64,000 nucleotides of DNA from Rhizobium leguminosarum bv. trifolii WSM2297 (GTDB lineage Bacteria; Pseudomonadota; Alphaproteobacteria; Rhizobiales; Rhizobiaceae): NCBI RefSeq assembly GCF_000271845.1, contig NZ_JH719395.1:2199231-2263230 (forward strand), written 5' to 3'. Numbering within the stretch: the stretch's first letter is position 1; each line of letters begins with the position of its first letter. The position numbers and the translations under genes were made by a program. The notes beneath the pieces are model-generated. The model did no database searches and had not been told where the DNA came from. It saw nothing but the letters and a program-made list of their open reading frames with translations. Positions 35,902 through 44,230 of the stretch are shown here, in pieces.

Positions 35902-37287
35902 CTACGGAGAAAGCTCCTCGAGCACGCGCCCCTTTGTTTCCACGGCAAACAGCATGGTGACAATCGCGCCGACCATCAGAATGACTGCGAAGCTCGCGAA
36001 GACATACTGAATGCCCATGGAAGACATCAGCGTACCGACGATGATCGGGCCGGTCGACGATCCCAGGCGAAGCCAAGCGCTGCCGGTTCCCGTTCCCAGC
36101 GCCCTGAGGCGCGTCGGATAGATTTCCGCCGAGTAAAGGTAAAGGGAGAAGGTAACAGTCTGGACGATTGCATAAGCGAGACCGCCAAGAACCAAAACCT
36201 GCATGGCCGAGGTCGCCCCTAGCCAGGCGAGAGCCAGAAGCGGCAGGGGAGCGAGAAGCAGCGCACCCGTATACCAACGCTTTCGCCCCACCTTGTCGAT
36301 GAGCAGCGCGCAGATGACGGCGGCGATCACGCCTCCGACCGACGTCAGGAAACCATAGAAGATGCTGGTTTGAAGCGGCAGGTTGAAGACTTGCCGATAG
36401 AGTGTCGGCAGCCAGGTGATCGTACCGTTGGCCACCGTATAAGCAGTGAACCACATGGCCCAGATGGAGAGCGTTCGCTTCAGGTAAATCCCCTGGAATA
36501 GCTCGCGCCAATCGGAGGTGCGACGAACCGGCGCTTGGACGAGCTTCGGTTCGGGCAGTTCCCTGCCGTCAGCACGAGCACTTTCTTCCATCCGGCTAAC
36601 GATGGCGTTTGCTTCCTCATAGCGGCCGTTGGCAACGAGCCAGCGCGGCGATTCCTTCAGGAACCAGCGCAAGGGGATCATGAGAATTGCCGGTTCGAGG
36701 CCGACGACGAACATCGCCTTCCAGCCATAGATCGGCACCATGAAGTAGCCGATCAGCCCGGCGCCGACCAAACCGAGCAGGAACATGACCTCATAGAGGA
36801 GGAAGAACTTGCCGCGCCCCCTCGACCCGATCAACTCGTTGATATAGGCGCTGGCGACCGGCACTTCGCCGCCCGTGCCGATCCCCTGGGCGAAACGGAA
36901 AGCCATCATCGTGCCGGCACCGGCGGCAAACAGGCAAGCGACATCCATGCTGACGAAGAGCAGGATCGTGAACAGAAGAACTTTCAGCCGGCCGACCTTT
37001 TCGGCGAGCCAGCCGAACAGGATGGCGCCGATCAACTGTCCGAGATAACCCATCGACAGGATCATGCCGGTTTGTGCGGGGTTCAGGCCCCACTCACGCA
37101 CGAGGACAGGCATGGCATAGGCGATGGCGATGACCGTGTAGCCGTCGAAGAACGTCGCGGCGCCGACGATATTGCGCGCCCAGAATACCTCACGGGTGAT
37201 GGGAAGACGCTCCAGACGAGCGCTGATTTCGGCCTGAGGATCGACGATATTCGCCGTCTCAGCCGGGATAGGCTGCATGACATTCAT
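35902..37287 (-). CDS. MFS sugar/acid transporter
   Basis: A 461-residue transporter with 12 predicted membrane segments. The major-facilitator signatures are clear: GYLGQLIGAILFGWLAEKVGRLKVL between helices 2 and 3, QGIGTGGEVPVASAYINE, and DKVGRKRWYTGALLL in the second half. It resembles the sugar porter/aromatic acid groups. AGGAGG before the ATG at 37285-37287 fixes the start; the frame extends 95 codons upstream without similarity. It lies downstream of the DapA-like gene and is probably its importer, so the substrate may be an acid sugar or an acid precursor (inference). Confidence 0.9.
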   Translation of the reverse strand: MNVMQPIPAETANIVDPQAEISARLERLPITREVFWARNIVGAATFFDGYTVIAIAYAMPVLVREWGLNPAQTGMILSMGYLGQLIGAILFGWLAEKVGRLKVLLFTILLFVSMDVACLFAAGAGTMMAFRFAQGIGTGGEVPVASAYINELIGSRGRGKFFLLYEVMFLLGLVGAGLIGYFMVPIYGWKAMFVVGLEPAILMIPLRWFLKESPRWLVANGRYEEANAIVSRMEESARADGRELPEPKLVQAPVRRTSDWRELFQGIYLKRTLSIWAMWFTAYTVANGTITWLPTLYRQVFNLPLQTSIFYGFLTSVGGVIAAVICALLIDKVGRKRWYTGALLLAPLPLLALAWLGATSAMQVLVLGGLAYAIVQTVTFSLYLYSAEIYPTRLRALGTGTGSAWLRLGSSTGPIIVGTLMSSMGIQYVFASFAVILMVGAIVTMLFAVETKGRVLEELSP

Positions 37288-37486
37288 TGGTTCCTCCTTC
37301 TCGCCCTCTGGCTTTCCACTCTCCCGGCCAGGGGCGCTGCTGCTTGATGGTTGCTGCTGCGTATCAAGTCGTCCTGTCGGTGCATTGGGCTTCAAAAAGG
37401 CGGACTTGCCTTCACGACCTCGCCATTTCCAGAGATGCGATGAGAGGTTCGACGCCGCTGCGACATGCACAGGGGCGTCGAATGGG
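37288..37486. other. spacer between DapA-like gene and transporter gene
   Basis: A 199-base spacer in an otherwise co-directional pair. No gene or clear terminator is seen. Confidence 0.4.
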
Positions 37487-38434
37487 TCACTCGGCAGCCA
37501 GGAGCTGGTCGACCCGGCCGATACCGGCCGCGTCGAAGGCAGCGAAGATATCCGCTTCGGCCTTTTCGCCAAGGTTCTTCAGCGGCTCACGGATCGTTGC
37601 ATGGTCAAGGATACCGCGATGCACGAGGCCGAGTTTGAGGGCCACCGTGCCTTCCATGTGCGACCCGCGGTGATAAACAGCACGCGTCACCGGAAGAAGG
37701 CGTTCGAAAATCTCACGGGCTGCCGGGTAGTTCTGCGCCTTGCCGGCCTTGATCAGGTCGATCAGCAGTTCCGGCGCGATATTGCCGTAACCGACAAGCA
37801 GACCGTCGACGTCGAACATGGTCGGCAGCAGCCACTCATCGTGGCAGCTCAGAACCTGCAGATCAGAATTGGCCCTCTTCAGTTCCGGAATTTCGACATA
37901 CCAGCGCTTCATATTGCGCACGCCATTCTTGGTGGCGACGACGCCTTCCTGGGTGGCGATGGCCAGTTGTGTGTCGAGATCGTAAGATGCCTTAGTGGCA
38001 TCTGGATACTGGAACAGGATGCACTGCAGGCCCGATTCTTGCCAGATCGCCTTGTAGCGATCCTGGGGCGCCCCCTTCTGAAAACCGAAGCGCAGCCAGC
38101 CGTGGTTCGGATAGACGAGCGCGCCGGTGGCACCCGCCGCCTTGCACTTCCTGGCTTCCTCCGCGGCGACCTTCGTGCCTTCACCGGTAATCCCGGCGAT
38201 GATCGGCACGGCGCCGTCGACTGCTTCAACATAGGTGCGGATGAGAGCGAGCCGCTCCTCTTCTGTGAGGAAGGTGCCCTCGCCAGCATGGCCGAGGATG
38301 ACGAGGCTTTTGACGCCCTCCATCGACACCAGCCATTTTGCGATTTTGGCATTGGCTTTGTGATCAACTTCGCCATCGCGGGTGAAAGCGGTAACGGGGG
38401 CCGGGCTCAGCCCGCGCATATCCATCGGTTGCAT
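37487..38434 (-). CDS. DapA/NanA-superfamily aldolase or dehydratase
   Basis: A 315-residue class I aldolase-fold enzyme. It shows GLSPAPVTAFTRDGEVDH, VILGHAGEGTFLTEEER (where GxxGE is expected), PIIAGITGEGT, the Tyr in LFQYPDATKA and the Schiff-base Lys in VVATKNGVRN. Members lyse or dehydrate 2-oxo acid sugars; the true substrate is not evident. The usual TGE is HAGEG here, which argues against dihydrodipicolinate synthase itself. AAGGAGG precedes the ATG. It is divergent from a LacI-type gene and is probably controlled by it. Confidence 0.88.
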   Translation of the reverse strand: MQPMDMRGLSPAPVTAFTRDGEVDHKANAKIAKWLVSMEGVKSLVILGHAGEGTFLTEEERLALIRTYVEAVDGAVPIIAGITGEGTKVAAEEARKCKAAGATGALVYPNHGWLRFGFQKGAPQDRYKAIWQESGLQCILFQYPDATKASYDLDTQLAIATQEGVVATKNGVRNMKRWYVEIPELKRANSDLQVLSCHDEWLLPTMFDVDGLLVGYGNIAPELLIDLIKAGKAQNYPAAREIFERLLPVTRAVYHRGSHMEGTVALKLGLVHRGILDHATIREPLKNLGEKAEADIFAAFDAAGIGRVDQLLAAE

Positions 38435-38491
38435 CTAGGTCTCCTCCTTAGGCAATCGCCGTTCACTTGCGACCAGCGATGGGATCGTTAA

Positions 38492-38505
38492 TGGGAACGT
38501 TCCCA
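38492..38505. promoter_or_regulatory. probable LacI-family operator
   Basis: A perfect 14-base palindrome TGGGAACGTTCCCA with a central CG, the usual form of LacI/GalR operators. It lies between the divergent DapA-like and LacI-type genes, 58 bases from the first start codon. It could control both directions. Confidence 0.7.
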
Positions 38506-38596
38506 ATATCGTTCTCGAATTCCCTGGAGTCAACATCTTTTTTGGTGCATGGTTGAAATGGCAGTCCCGCTGGCCGACTCGAATGGAAAAGGCTCA

Positions 38597-39622
38597 ATGA
38601 ATTCAAAGACGGACGAATTTCCTGGTCAGTCCCGCATCACTATTCACAGCGTTGCTGCCGTAGCCGGCGTCTCCAAGTCCACCGTGTCCCGCATTCTGGA
38701 CGAGAGGCTTCCACGCTCCGAAAGCGAGACCGCACGGCGCGTGCGCAAGGTGGCTGAAGAACTTGGATATGTCAGGGACGTTTCTGCCGCGAGCCTCAGG
38801 CGCGGCAACACGATGACGGTCGGGGTGATCGTGCCCAGATTGACGGATACGGTTATGGCCATGCTTTACGAAACACTCGCCAAGGCCTGCAGCCGCAGTG
38901 GCCGCTTCGCGATTGTCGCCACCACCGACGACAAACCGAAGGCGGACCGGCTGGCGGCTGAATCTCTGCTAAAGCGCGGCGTCGACGGACTGATTCTTTC
39001 AACTGCGCGGGATGACGATGACTTTCCGGACGAGCTGGCAAAGCGCGGCGTCCCGTATGTCCTCGCTCTTCGGACAGATGGCCACAGCCTGTCGTCGGTC
39101 GGCGACGACAGGCTCGGTGGTTACTTGGCGGCCCGCCATCTTCTCGATCTCGGCCATCGCAGAATTGGCGTCATCGCCGGACCATCCTACGCCTCCAGCT
39201 CGCGGGGGCGTGTCGAGGGGTTCAAGCAGGCCCTGGAAGAAGCGGGATTGAATGCAGATCCCTCCTACATCATTCCCTCGACATTCGGCATCGAATCCGG
39301 CGCAGTCGCCATCGAGACACTGATGCGTCTCAGTTCGCGCCCAACCGCTGTTTTCGCCGTCAACGACAACACGGCCATCGGCGCATTGTCGGCACTGACG
39401 AAACTCGGCCTTTCCGTGCCGCAGGACATCTCGATCATCGGTTATAACGACATTCCGATCGTCAGCCACCTCCCCACGCCACTCACAACGTTGCGGGTAC
39501 CGTTCGAACAAATTGCATCGAACGCCCTTGATCTTCTTGCAGGTGACAGCTCTGTCGACGACCGTATCCGGATCTCGGCTCCGACACTCATTCCCAGGAA
39601 ATCGACGGCGCCGATACGTTGA
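38597..39622 (+). CDS. LacI-family transcriptional regulator
   Basis: A 341-residue repressor. The DNA-binding head is ITIHSVAAVAGVSKSTVSRIL with the hinge helix (DVSAASLRRGNTMTVGVIVPR), and a type I periplasmic-binding fold follows (GYLAARHLLDLGHRRIGVIAG; PTAVFAVNDNTAIGAL; FEQIASNALDLL). ATG 38597 has GGAAAAGG upstream; ATG 38549 in the same frame is possible. It is divergent from the DapA-like gene and likely represses that gene and the transporter until the substrate arrives. Confidence 0.92.
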   Translation: MNSKTDEFPGQSRITIHSVAAVAGVSKSTVSRILDERLPRSESETARRVRKVAEELGYVRDVSAASLRRGNTMTVGVIVPRLTDTVMAMLYETLAKACSRSGRFAIVATTDDKPKADRLAAESLLKRGVDGLILSTARDDDDFPDELAKRGVPYVLALRTDGHSLSSVGDDRLGGYLAARHLLDLGHRRIGVIAGPSYASSSRGRVEGFKQALEEAGLNADPSYIIPSTFGIESGAVAIETLMRLSSRPTAVFAVNDNTAIGALSALTKLGLSVPQDISIIGYNDIPIVSHLPTPLTTLRVPFEQIASNALDLLAGDSSVDDRIRISAPTLIPRKSTAPIR

Positions 39623-39642
39623 AAGCTTGAGAAAGGACCAGC

Positions 39643-40758
39643 ATGCCGGAACCGCTCAAGAACCTGCTGCACGAGACGCTGGTCGGCGACATGGCGGATC
39701 GCATCGCCGCCAATGCCCCTTCCTTCGACCGAGACCGGTTCGTCACGCTGGCGACCGATGGTCTTGGCTCGCTGGAACTGATGAAGCGCTCGGCGCTGAT
39801 CCGCGATGCGCTGTTTGCCACGCTTCCCGATAATTTTACGAAGGCCGCCGCCATCCTGAAGGCAAGTTTGCCAACCGCGGGCAGGCCCGGCCTGTCCGGC
39901 TGGATGCTGTTGCCGGTCAACCAGTTCATCGCCGCACGCGGTCCCGATCACTTCGATCTCGGCCTCGATCTGCTGAAGGCATTGACGCCGCATTTCACCG
40001 CCGAATTCGGCATCCGCTCCTTCATCCACCGCGATCAGGAACGTGCTCTCGCCATCATTTCCGGCTGGACCGGCGATCCCGATCAGCATGTACGCCGGCT
40101 GGCGAGTGAGGGATCGCGGCCGCGCTTGCCCTGGGCGATGCGCCTGCCGCAACTCGTCAAGGACCCGGCGCCCATCCTGCCGATCCTGACCGCCCTGATC
40201 GATGATCCGGAAGATTATGTGCGCCGCTCCGTCGCCAACAGCCTGAACGATATCGCCAAGGATCACCCGGATCTGGTCGCCGCCTTCATCGCCGACCATA
40301 TCGAAGACGCCTCCGCCGAGCGCCGCCGGCTGCTGAAACATGCCTCGCGCACGCTTCTGAAAAACGGCCACGCTCGGGCGCTCGCCAATTTCGGCTTCGG
40401 GGCAGCGGCTTCCCTCGAATGCGAACTGCGGCTGCAGAATGCGGAAGTGGTGTTCGGCGAAGGGCTGGATTTCGAAATCCGGGTGAGGAATGCCGGCGAG
40501 GCCCCGCAATCGCTGATGATCGACTACGCCATCCATCACGTGAAGGGCGACGGTTCGCTTTCGCCCAAGGTCTTCAAGTGCAAGACGATCATGCTCGCCC
40601 CCGGCCAAAGTCACGCGATCGAGCGCCGCCACGCCATACGGCCGATCACCACGCGACGCTATTATCCCGGCCAACACCGCATCGCCATCCTCGTCAACGG
40701 CGCGGAAAGCGCCTCGGAAAGCTTTATACTGAGAATGCCGTCGCCCGATCCACGCTGA
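39643..40758 (+). CDS. DNA alkylation repair-like HEAT-repeat protein
   Basis: A 371-residue protein. Its helical core (residues about 40-250) matches AlkD/AlkC-like repair proteins: HFTAEFGIRSFIHRDQERALAII, DPDQHVRRLASEGSRPRLPWAMRL, then DPEDYVRRSVANSLNDIAKDHPDL. A C-terminal beta-sandwich-like segment (FEIRVRNAGEAPQSLMIDYAI...; RRYYPGQHRIAILVNG) is typical of the AlkC branch. These proteins remove N-alkylated bases without base flipping (family knowledge). It follows the LacI gene by 20 bases but is functionally unrelated. Confidence 0.85.
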   Translation: MPEPLKNLLHETLVGDMADRIAANAPSFDRDRFVTLATDGLGSLELMKRSALIRDALFATLPDNFTKAAAILKASLPTAGRPGLSGWMLLPVNQFIAARGPDHFDLGLDLLKALTPHFTAEFGIRSFIHRDQERALAIISGWTGDPDQHVRRLASEGSRPRLPWAMRLPQLVKDPAPILPILTALIDDPEDYVRRSVANSLNDIAKDHPDLVAAFIADHIEDASAERRRLLKHASRTLLKNGHARALANFGFGAAASLECELRLQNAEVVFGEGLDFEIRVRNAGEAPQSLMIDYAIHHVKGDGSLSPKVFKCKTIMLAPGQSHAIERRHAIRPITTRRYYPGQHRIAILVNGAESASESFILRMPSPDPR

Positions 40759-41052
40759 GGCTTTCTTGTGCACCGCACTTGACTTTATCGGCGAACTAGC
40801 CCAAATGCGGGTCAGCTTTCACCCTTCCGGCCGCCGCGTGAGCGTGCCCCTGCTAGAAAATACAAACGCAGGAAGAAGGGACAAAAGCGCATTTCGATAG
40901 AGCGCCGCACTCCCATGAGCGGCCAGAAGCGCTGGAAAGCATTTTCCAACTCACAAGTTCCCACTTCACGCGGGGTTCTTGACGCCAGAATGAAACCGGA
41001 TCGCATGGTGCGTTCCGGCGCTAGTCGTTTTGGCGCCCCGAAAGGTTATGCC

Positions 41053-42696
41053 TTGACTAATTTTGAATCGCTTGGTGTCTCCAAGCCGATCGTCGCCACC
41101 TTGTTCCAGCTCGGCATCGAAACGCCGACGCCGATCCAGGAACAGGCCATCCCTCTCCTCCTCGAAGGCCGCGACCTGATCGGCCTTGCTCAGACCGGCA
41201 CCGGCAAGACTGCCGCCTTCGGCCTGCCGCTGATCGAAAAGCTGCTTGCCGACGAGCGCCGTCCCGACAACCGTACGACGCGGACGCTGATCCTGGCGCC
41301 GACCCGCGAACTGGTGAACCAGATCGCCGACAACCTGAAGAAGTTCATCCGCAAATCGCATCTGCGCGTCAACGTCGTCGTCGGCGGCGTCTCGATCAAC
41401 AAGCAGCAGCTGCAGCTCGAAAAGGGCACCGATGTCCTGGTCGCGACCCCCGGCCGCCTGCTCGACCTCGTCAACCGTCGCGCCATCACGCTGACCACAG
41501 TGCGCTATCTCGTGCTCGACGAAGCCGACCAGATGCTCGACCTTGGCTTCGTCCACGATCTGCGCAAGATCGCCAAGCTGGTGCCGAAGAAGCGCCAGAC
41601 CATGCTGTTTTCGGCCACCATGCCGAAGTCGATCGCCGATCTCGCCGGCGAATATCTGGTCGATCCGGTCACGGTCGAAGTCACGCCGCCCGGCAAGGCT
41701 GCCGACAAGGTCGAGCAGTATGTGCATTTCGTCGGCGGCAAGAACGACAAGACGGAACTGCTCCGCAAGTCGCTGACCGAAAACCCGGATGGCCGCGCCA
41801 TCGTCTTCCTGCGCACCAAGCATGGTGCGGAGAAGCTGATGAAGCATCTCGAAAACATCGGGTATTCCGTCGCCTCGATCCACGGCAACAAGAGCCAGGG
41901 CCAGCGCGAGCGGGCGTTGAAGGCTTTCCGCGACGGCAGCATCAAGACGCTGATCGCCACCGACGTTGCCGCCCGCGGCATCGACATCCCGGCCGTCAGC
42001 CACGTCTACAACTACGACCTGCCCGAAGTGCCGGACGCCTATGTTCATCGCATCGGCCGCACGGCGCGCGCCGGCCGCGACGGCATCGCGATTGCCTTCT
42101 GCGCGCCCGACGAAGCCAGACTGCTGCGTGATATCGAGCGCCTGATGGGCATCGACATCACGGTTGCCAGCGGCGAAGCGCCGGCAAACATGAACAGCGC
42201 CGGCCCGCGCCGCGCCAACGGCAATGGCAACAACCGCAATCGCGGCAACGGCCAGGGTCGTGGTGGTGAGGGTCGTGGTGGCGAGGGTCGTGGCGGCGAA
42301 GGTCGCTCCGAGCATCGCGGCAACCGCCAGGAGCGCCGGCCGCGTCCCGAACGCACGGCTCGCAACGAGGATTTCCGCGGCCAGCGCCGCGGCGAGGCCA
42401 CGCCAAATCTCGGCCCCGACAACGATCTGGTCTCGACCTCCGACTTCCGCCCCTCGGCAAAGCCGCAGCGTCCTGCCCATAACGGCCCCAATGGCGCCCA
42501 TGCCAATGGTGAGCCGAGCGGCCATCACCGCGGCAACGGCCGCCATGCCCACGGCCGCCCGGCCCGCAAGCACGGCGAAGATCGCGGCCCGCAACAGGCC
42601 CAGGGCAGCGAACCGCGCCGCGACGGCAACGGCGGCAATCGCCGCGGTGGCTCCGGCTCCCGCAACGGCGGTGGCCAGCGTCGCGAACGCGCTTGA
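41053..42696 (+). CDS. DEAD-box RNA helicase with RGG-rich tail
   Basis: About 547 residues from TTG 41053, where the Q-motif region begins (FESLGVSKPIVATLFQLG). AAAGG lies seven bases upstream; the frame is open for another 46 codons from ATG 40915. Helicase motifs follow in order: AQTGTGKT, PTRELVNQ, DEAD, SAT, IVFLRTKHGAEK, ATDVAARGIDIP and HRIGRTARAG. The C-terminal 170 residues are disordered and rich in Arg, Gly, Asn and His (GRGGEGRGGEGRGGEGR), as in RhlE-type proteins that act in ribosome assembly and cold-linked RNA metabolism. It is followed by a strong terminator. Confidence 0.93.
   Translation: MTNFESLGVSKPIVATLFQLGIETPTPIQEQAIPLLLEGRDLIGLAQTGTGKTAAFGLPLIEKLLADERRPDNRTTRTLILAPTRELVNQIADNLKKFIRKSHLRVNVVVGGVSINKQQLQLEKGTDVLVATPGRLLDLVNRRAITLTTVRYLVLDEADQMLDLGFVHDLRKIAKLVPKKRQTMLFSATMPKSIADLAGEYLVDPVTVEVTPPGKAADKVEQYVHFVGGKNDKTELLRKSLTENPDGRAIVFLRTKHGAEKLMKHLENIGYSVASIHGNKSQGQRERALKAFRDGSIKTLIATDVAARGIDIPAVSHVYNYDLPEVPDAYVHRIGRTARAGRDGIAIAFCAPDEARLLRDIERLMGIDITVASGEAPANMNSAGPRRANGNGNNRNRGNGQGRGGEGRGGEGRGGEGRSEHRGNRQERRPRPERTARNEDFRGQRRGEATPNLGPDNDLVSTSDFRPSAKPQRPAHNGPNGAHANGEPSGHHRGNGRHAHGRPARKHGEDRGPQQAQGSEPRRDGNGGNRRGGSGSRNGGGQRRERA
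42256..42300 (+). repeat. three 15-base tandem repeats encoding the RGG tail
   Basis: GGTCGTGGTGGTGAG, GGTCGTGGTGGCGAG and GGTCGTGGCGGCGAA follow each other directly. Each encodes GRGGE of the helicase tail. In-frame repeats of this kind readily expand or contract between strains. Confidence 0.85.
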
Positions 42697-42718
42697 GTCT
42701 CAGTTGACTGAAAATCGG

Positions 42719-42747
42719 AAAGGCCGGGCATGTCCCGGCCTTTTTTT
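42719..42747 (+). terminator. Rho-independent terminator of the helicase gene
   Basis: A 9-base stem AAGGCCGGG/CCCGGCCTT with loop CATGT is followed by a run of seven T, 23 bases after the helicase stop. It lies just before the convergent transporter gene. Confidence 0.9.
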
Positions 42748-42749
42748 AT

Positions 42750-43649
42750 CTACGCCTCGGCAGGCCTAGGCTCGACTGTCCTGCGGTTCGTCAGATAGAC
42801 ACCCGTCACCACCACCACCGTACCCAGGATCAAAGGCAGGGTCAGCGGTTCCCCGAAAGCGACGAAAGCCTCGAGCGCGACGGCCGGCGGCATCAGGTAG
42901 ATGAGCGACGCGGCGCGGGACACCTGCCCCCGGCGGATCAGATAAAGCAGCAGCCCGACACCCCCCATCGACAGGCCGAAGACCGACCAGACAAGCGCCG
43001 CATAGGCCCGCGCCGTACCGTCGAAATGCTGGTGTTCGAAGATCAACGACAGCGGCAGAGTGAGGATCAGCGCGCCGATATATTGCAGCGTCGCGATAGT
43101 CCTGAGGTCGCCGGATTGCAGGTGTTTCTTCTGATAGAGCGTGCCGTAGGTGACGGATCCCATGGCAATCAGGTTGATCGCCAGCGGCAGGGCGGCATGG
43201 GTGAGATCGGCGGTCGCCGGATCGAACAGCTTCGGCGAAATGGCGATGGCAATGCCGACGAAGCCGAGAGCGAGGCCGAATTTCTGTGCCTGCTGCAATC
43301 GCTCGCCGACGAGAAAGGGAGCCGCCATCGCCGTCATCAACGGCTGCAGCGCCGCGATGATGCCCGATATGCCGGCCGGCACACCATTGGCGATCGCCCA
43401 CCAGAGGCCGGCGAGATAGAAACCATGCAGGAAGAAACCGGAATAGACGGCACGCAGCCACGTCGCCCGGCTCTTCGGCCATTGCGCCCGCGCCACCAGG
43501 CAAAGCGCCAGGAAGGCGAGCGCCGAGAGGCCATAGCGTATCGACAGAAAGGTGAAGGGCTCGGAATGCAGCGCCGCATATTTCGCCACCACCCAGCCCG
43601 TGGACCAGAGCAGGACGAAGAGAGCGGGGGCAAGGCGATCGAGGGACAT
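42750..43649 (-). CDS. EamA/DMT-family transporter
   Basis: A 299-residue membrane protein with ten predicted helices in two EamA repeats. Each half contains the typical pattern (PALFVLLWSTGWVVAKYAA; GVPAGISGIIAALQPLMTAMAAPFLVGERL; VYLTNRRTVE at the end). Members export amino acids or metabolites, and the substrate cannot be read from sequence. It is convergent with the helicase gene and separated from it only by the terminator. Confidence 0.9.
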   Translation of the reverse strand: MSLDRLAPALFVLLWSTGWVVAKYAALHSEPFTFLSIRYGLSALAFLALCLVARAQWPKSRATWLRAVYSGFFLHGFYLAGLWWAIANGVPAGISGIIAALQPLMTAMAAPFLVGERLQQAQKFGLALGFVGIAIAISPKLFDPATADLTHAALPLAINLIAMGSVTYGTLYQKKHLQSGDLRTIATLQYIGALILTLPLSLIFEHQHFDGTARAYAALVWSVFGLSMGGVGLLLYLIRRGQVSRAASLIYLMPPAVALEAFVAFGEPLTLPLILGTVVVVTGVYLTNRRTVEPRPAEA

Positions 43650-44230
43650 GAGACTGCTCGGGAAGAGGAGGTTTCATCGTGCTGATAGCGGGAAGCGGCA
43701 GTCGCAGTCAAAGGCGAAGCGTTGATGCTTATTTGAAATTTGCCTGATGGTGGGGATAGGGATGACCCGCGCGGTTCCTATGACGAGTGCAGAACGGGCA
43801 TGCCGTGTGGCACCCCCCTCTGCCCTGCCGGGCATCTCCCCCACAAGGAAGGAGATCGGCTGGGCGCGATGGCTTCCCCAAACAACGACCGCGCAGTTAT
43901 TTCGATACAGCAGAGAGGGAGCGATGGTCCAACCTCGTGCCGATCTCCCCACCTGTGGGGGAGATGCCCGGCAGGGCAGAGGGGGGTGCCACACAGCACA
44001 CCCTCTCCTCACCACCGGATGCTCTATCGCGACCGACCGAAAAACCATCACCTGCCCACATTTTACGCAATCGCTGCGGGTCAACCGTCCACCACCCCGA
44101 CGCCACCTCGCCCCAGACGCCCCATTTCCCCCTGTTTCCCGCAACGCAAAATCTTTTCCTCGAACTGCGCATGGTTCTTGCATTGCAATTTGCGTTGTAT
44201 TCAAATGAACAAAAAAGGGGAGCAGCACCT
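43650..44230. other. long intergenic region with palindromic repeat upstream of the ATP-grasp gene
   Basis: No gene is supported in these 581 bases. The centre is the palindromic element at 43805-43994. Between it and the next gene the AT-rich stretch around 44170-44215 (CATTGCAATTTGCGTTGTATTC) is a likely promoter area, followed by the AGGGGAG ribosome site at 44215-44221. Confidence 0.5.
43805..43994. repeat. palindromic intergenic element with 41-base perfect arms
   Basis: Arms 43805-43845 and 43954-43994 are exact reverse complements (starting GTGTGGCACCCCCC). The core shares GGCTTCCCCAAACAACG and CGATCTCC with the element at 10081-10260, so both are copies of one rhizobial mosaic family about 180-190 bases long. 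The ATP-grasp frame is open through it, but a start inside it is unlikely. Confidence 0.85.

Noticed and set aside
40966..42594. 542-codon open frame on the minus strand opposite the DEAD-box helicase gene
   Set aside because: It is the antisense shadow of a GC-rich gene; its product is Ala/Val/Asp/Arg-rich with no domain, and the plus strand carries all helicase motifs.
43787..44230. Upstream extension of the ATP-grasp frame through the palindromic repeat
   Set aside because: The extension translates repeat DNA, lacks family similarity, and a good ribosome site is found at 44215-44221 before TTG 44231.
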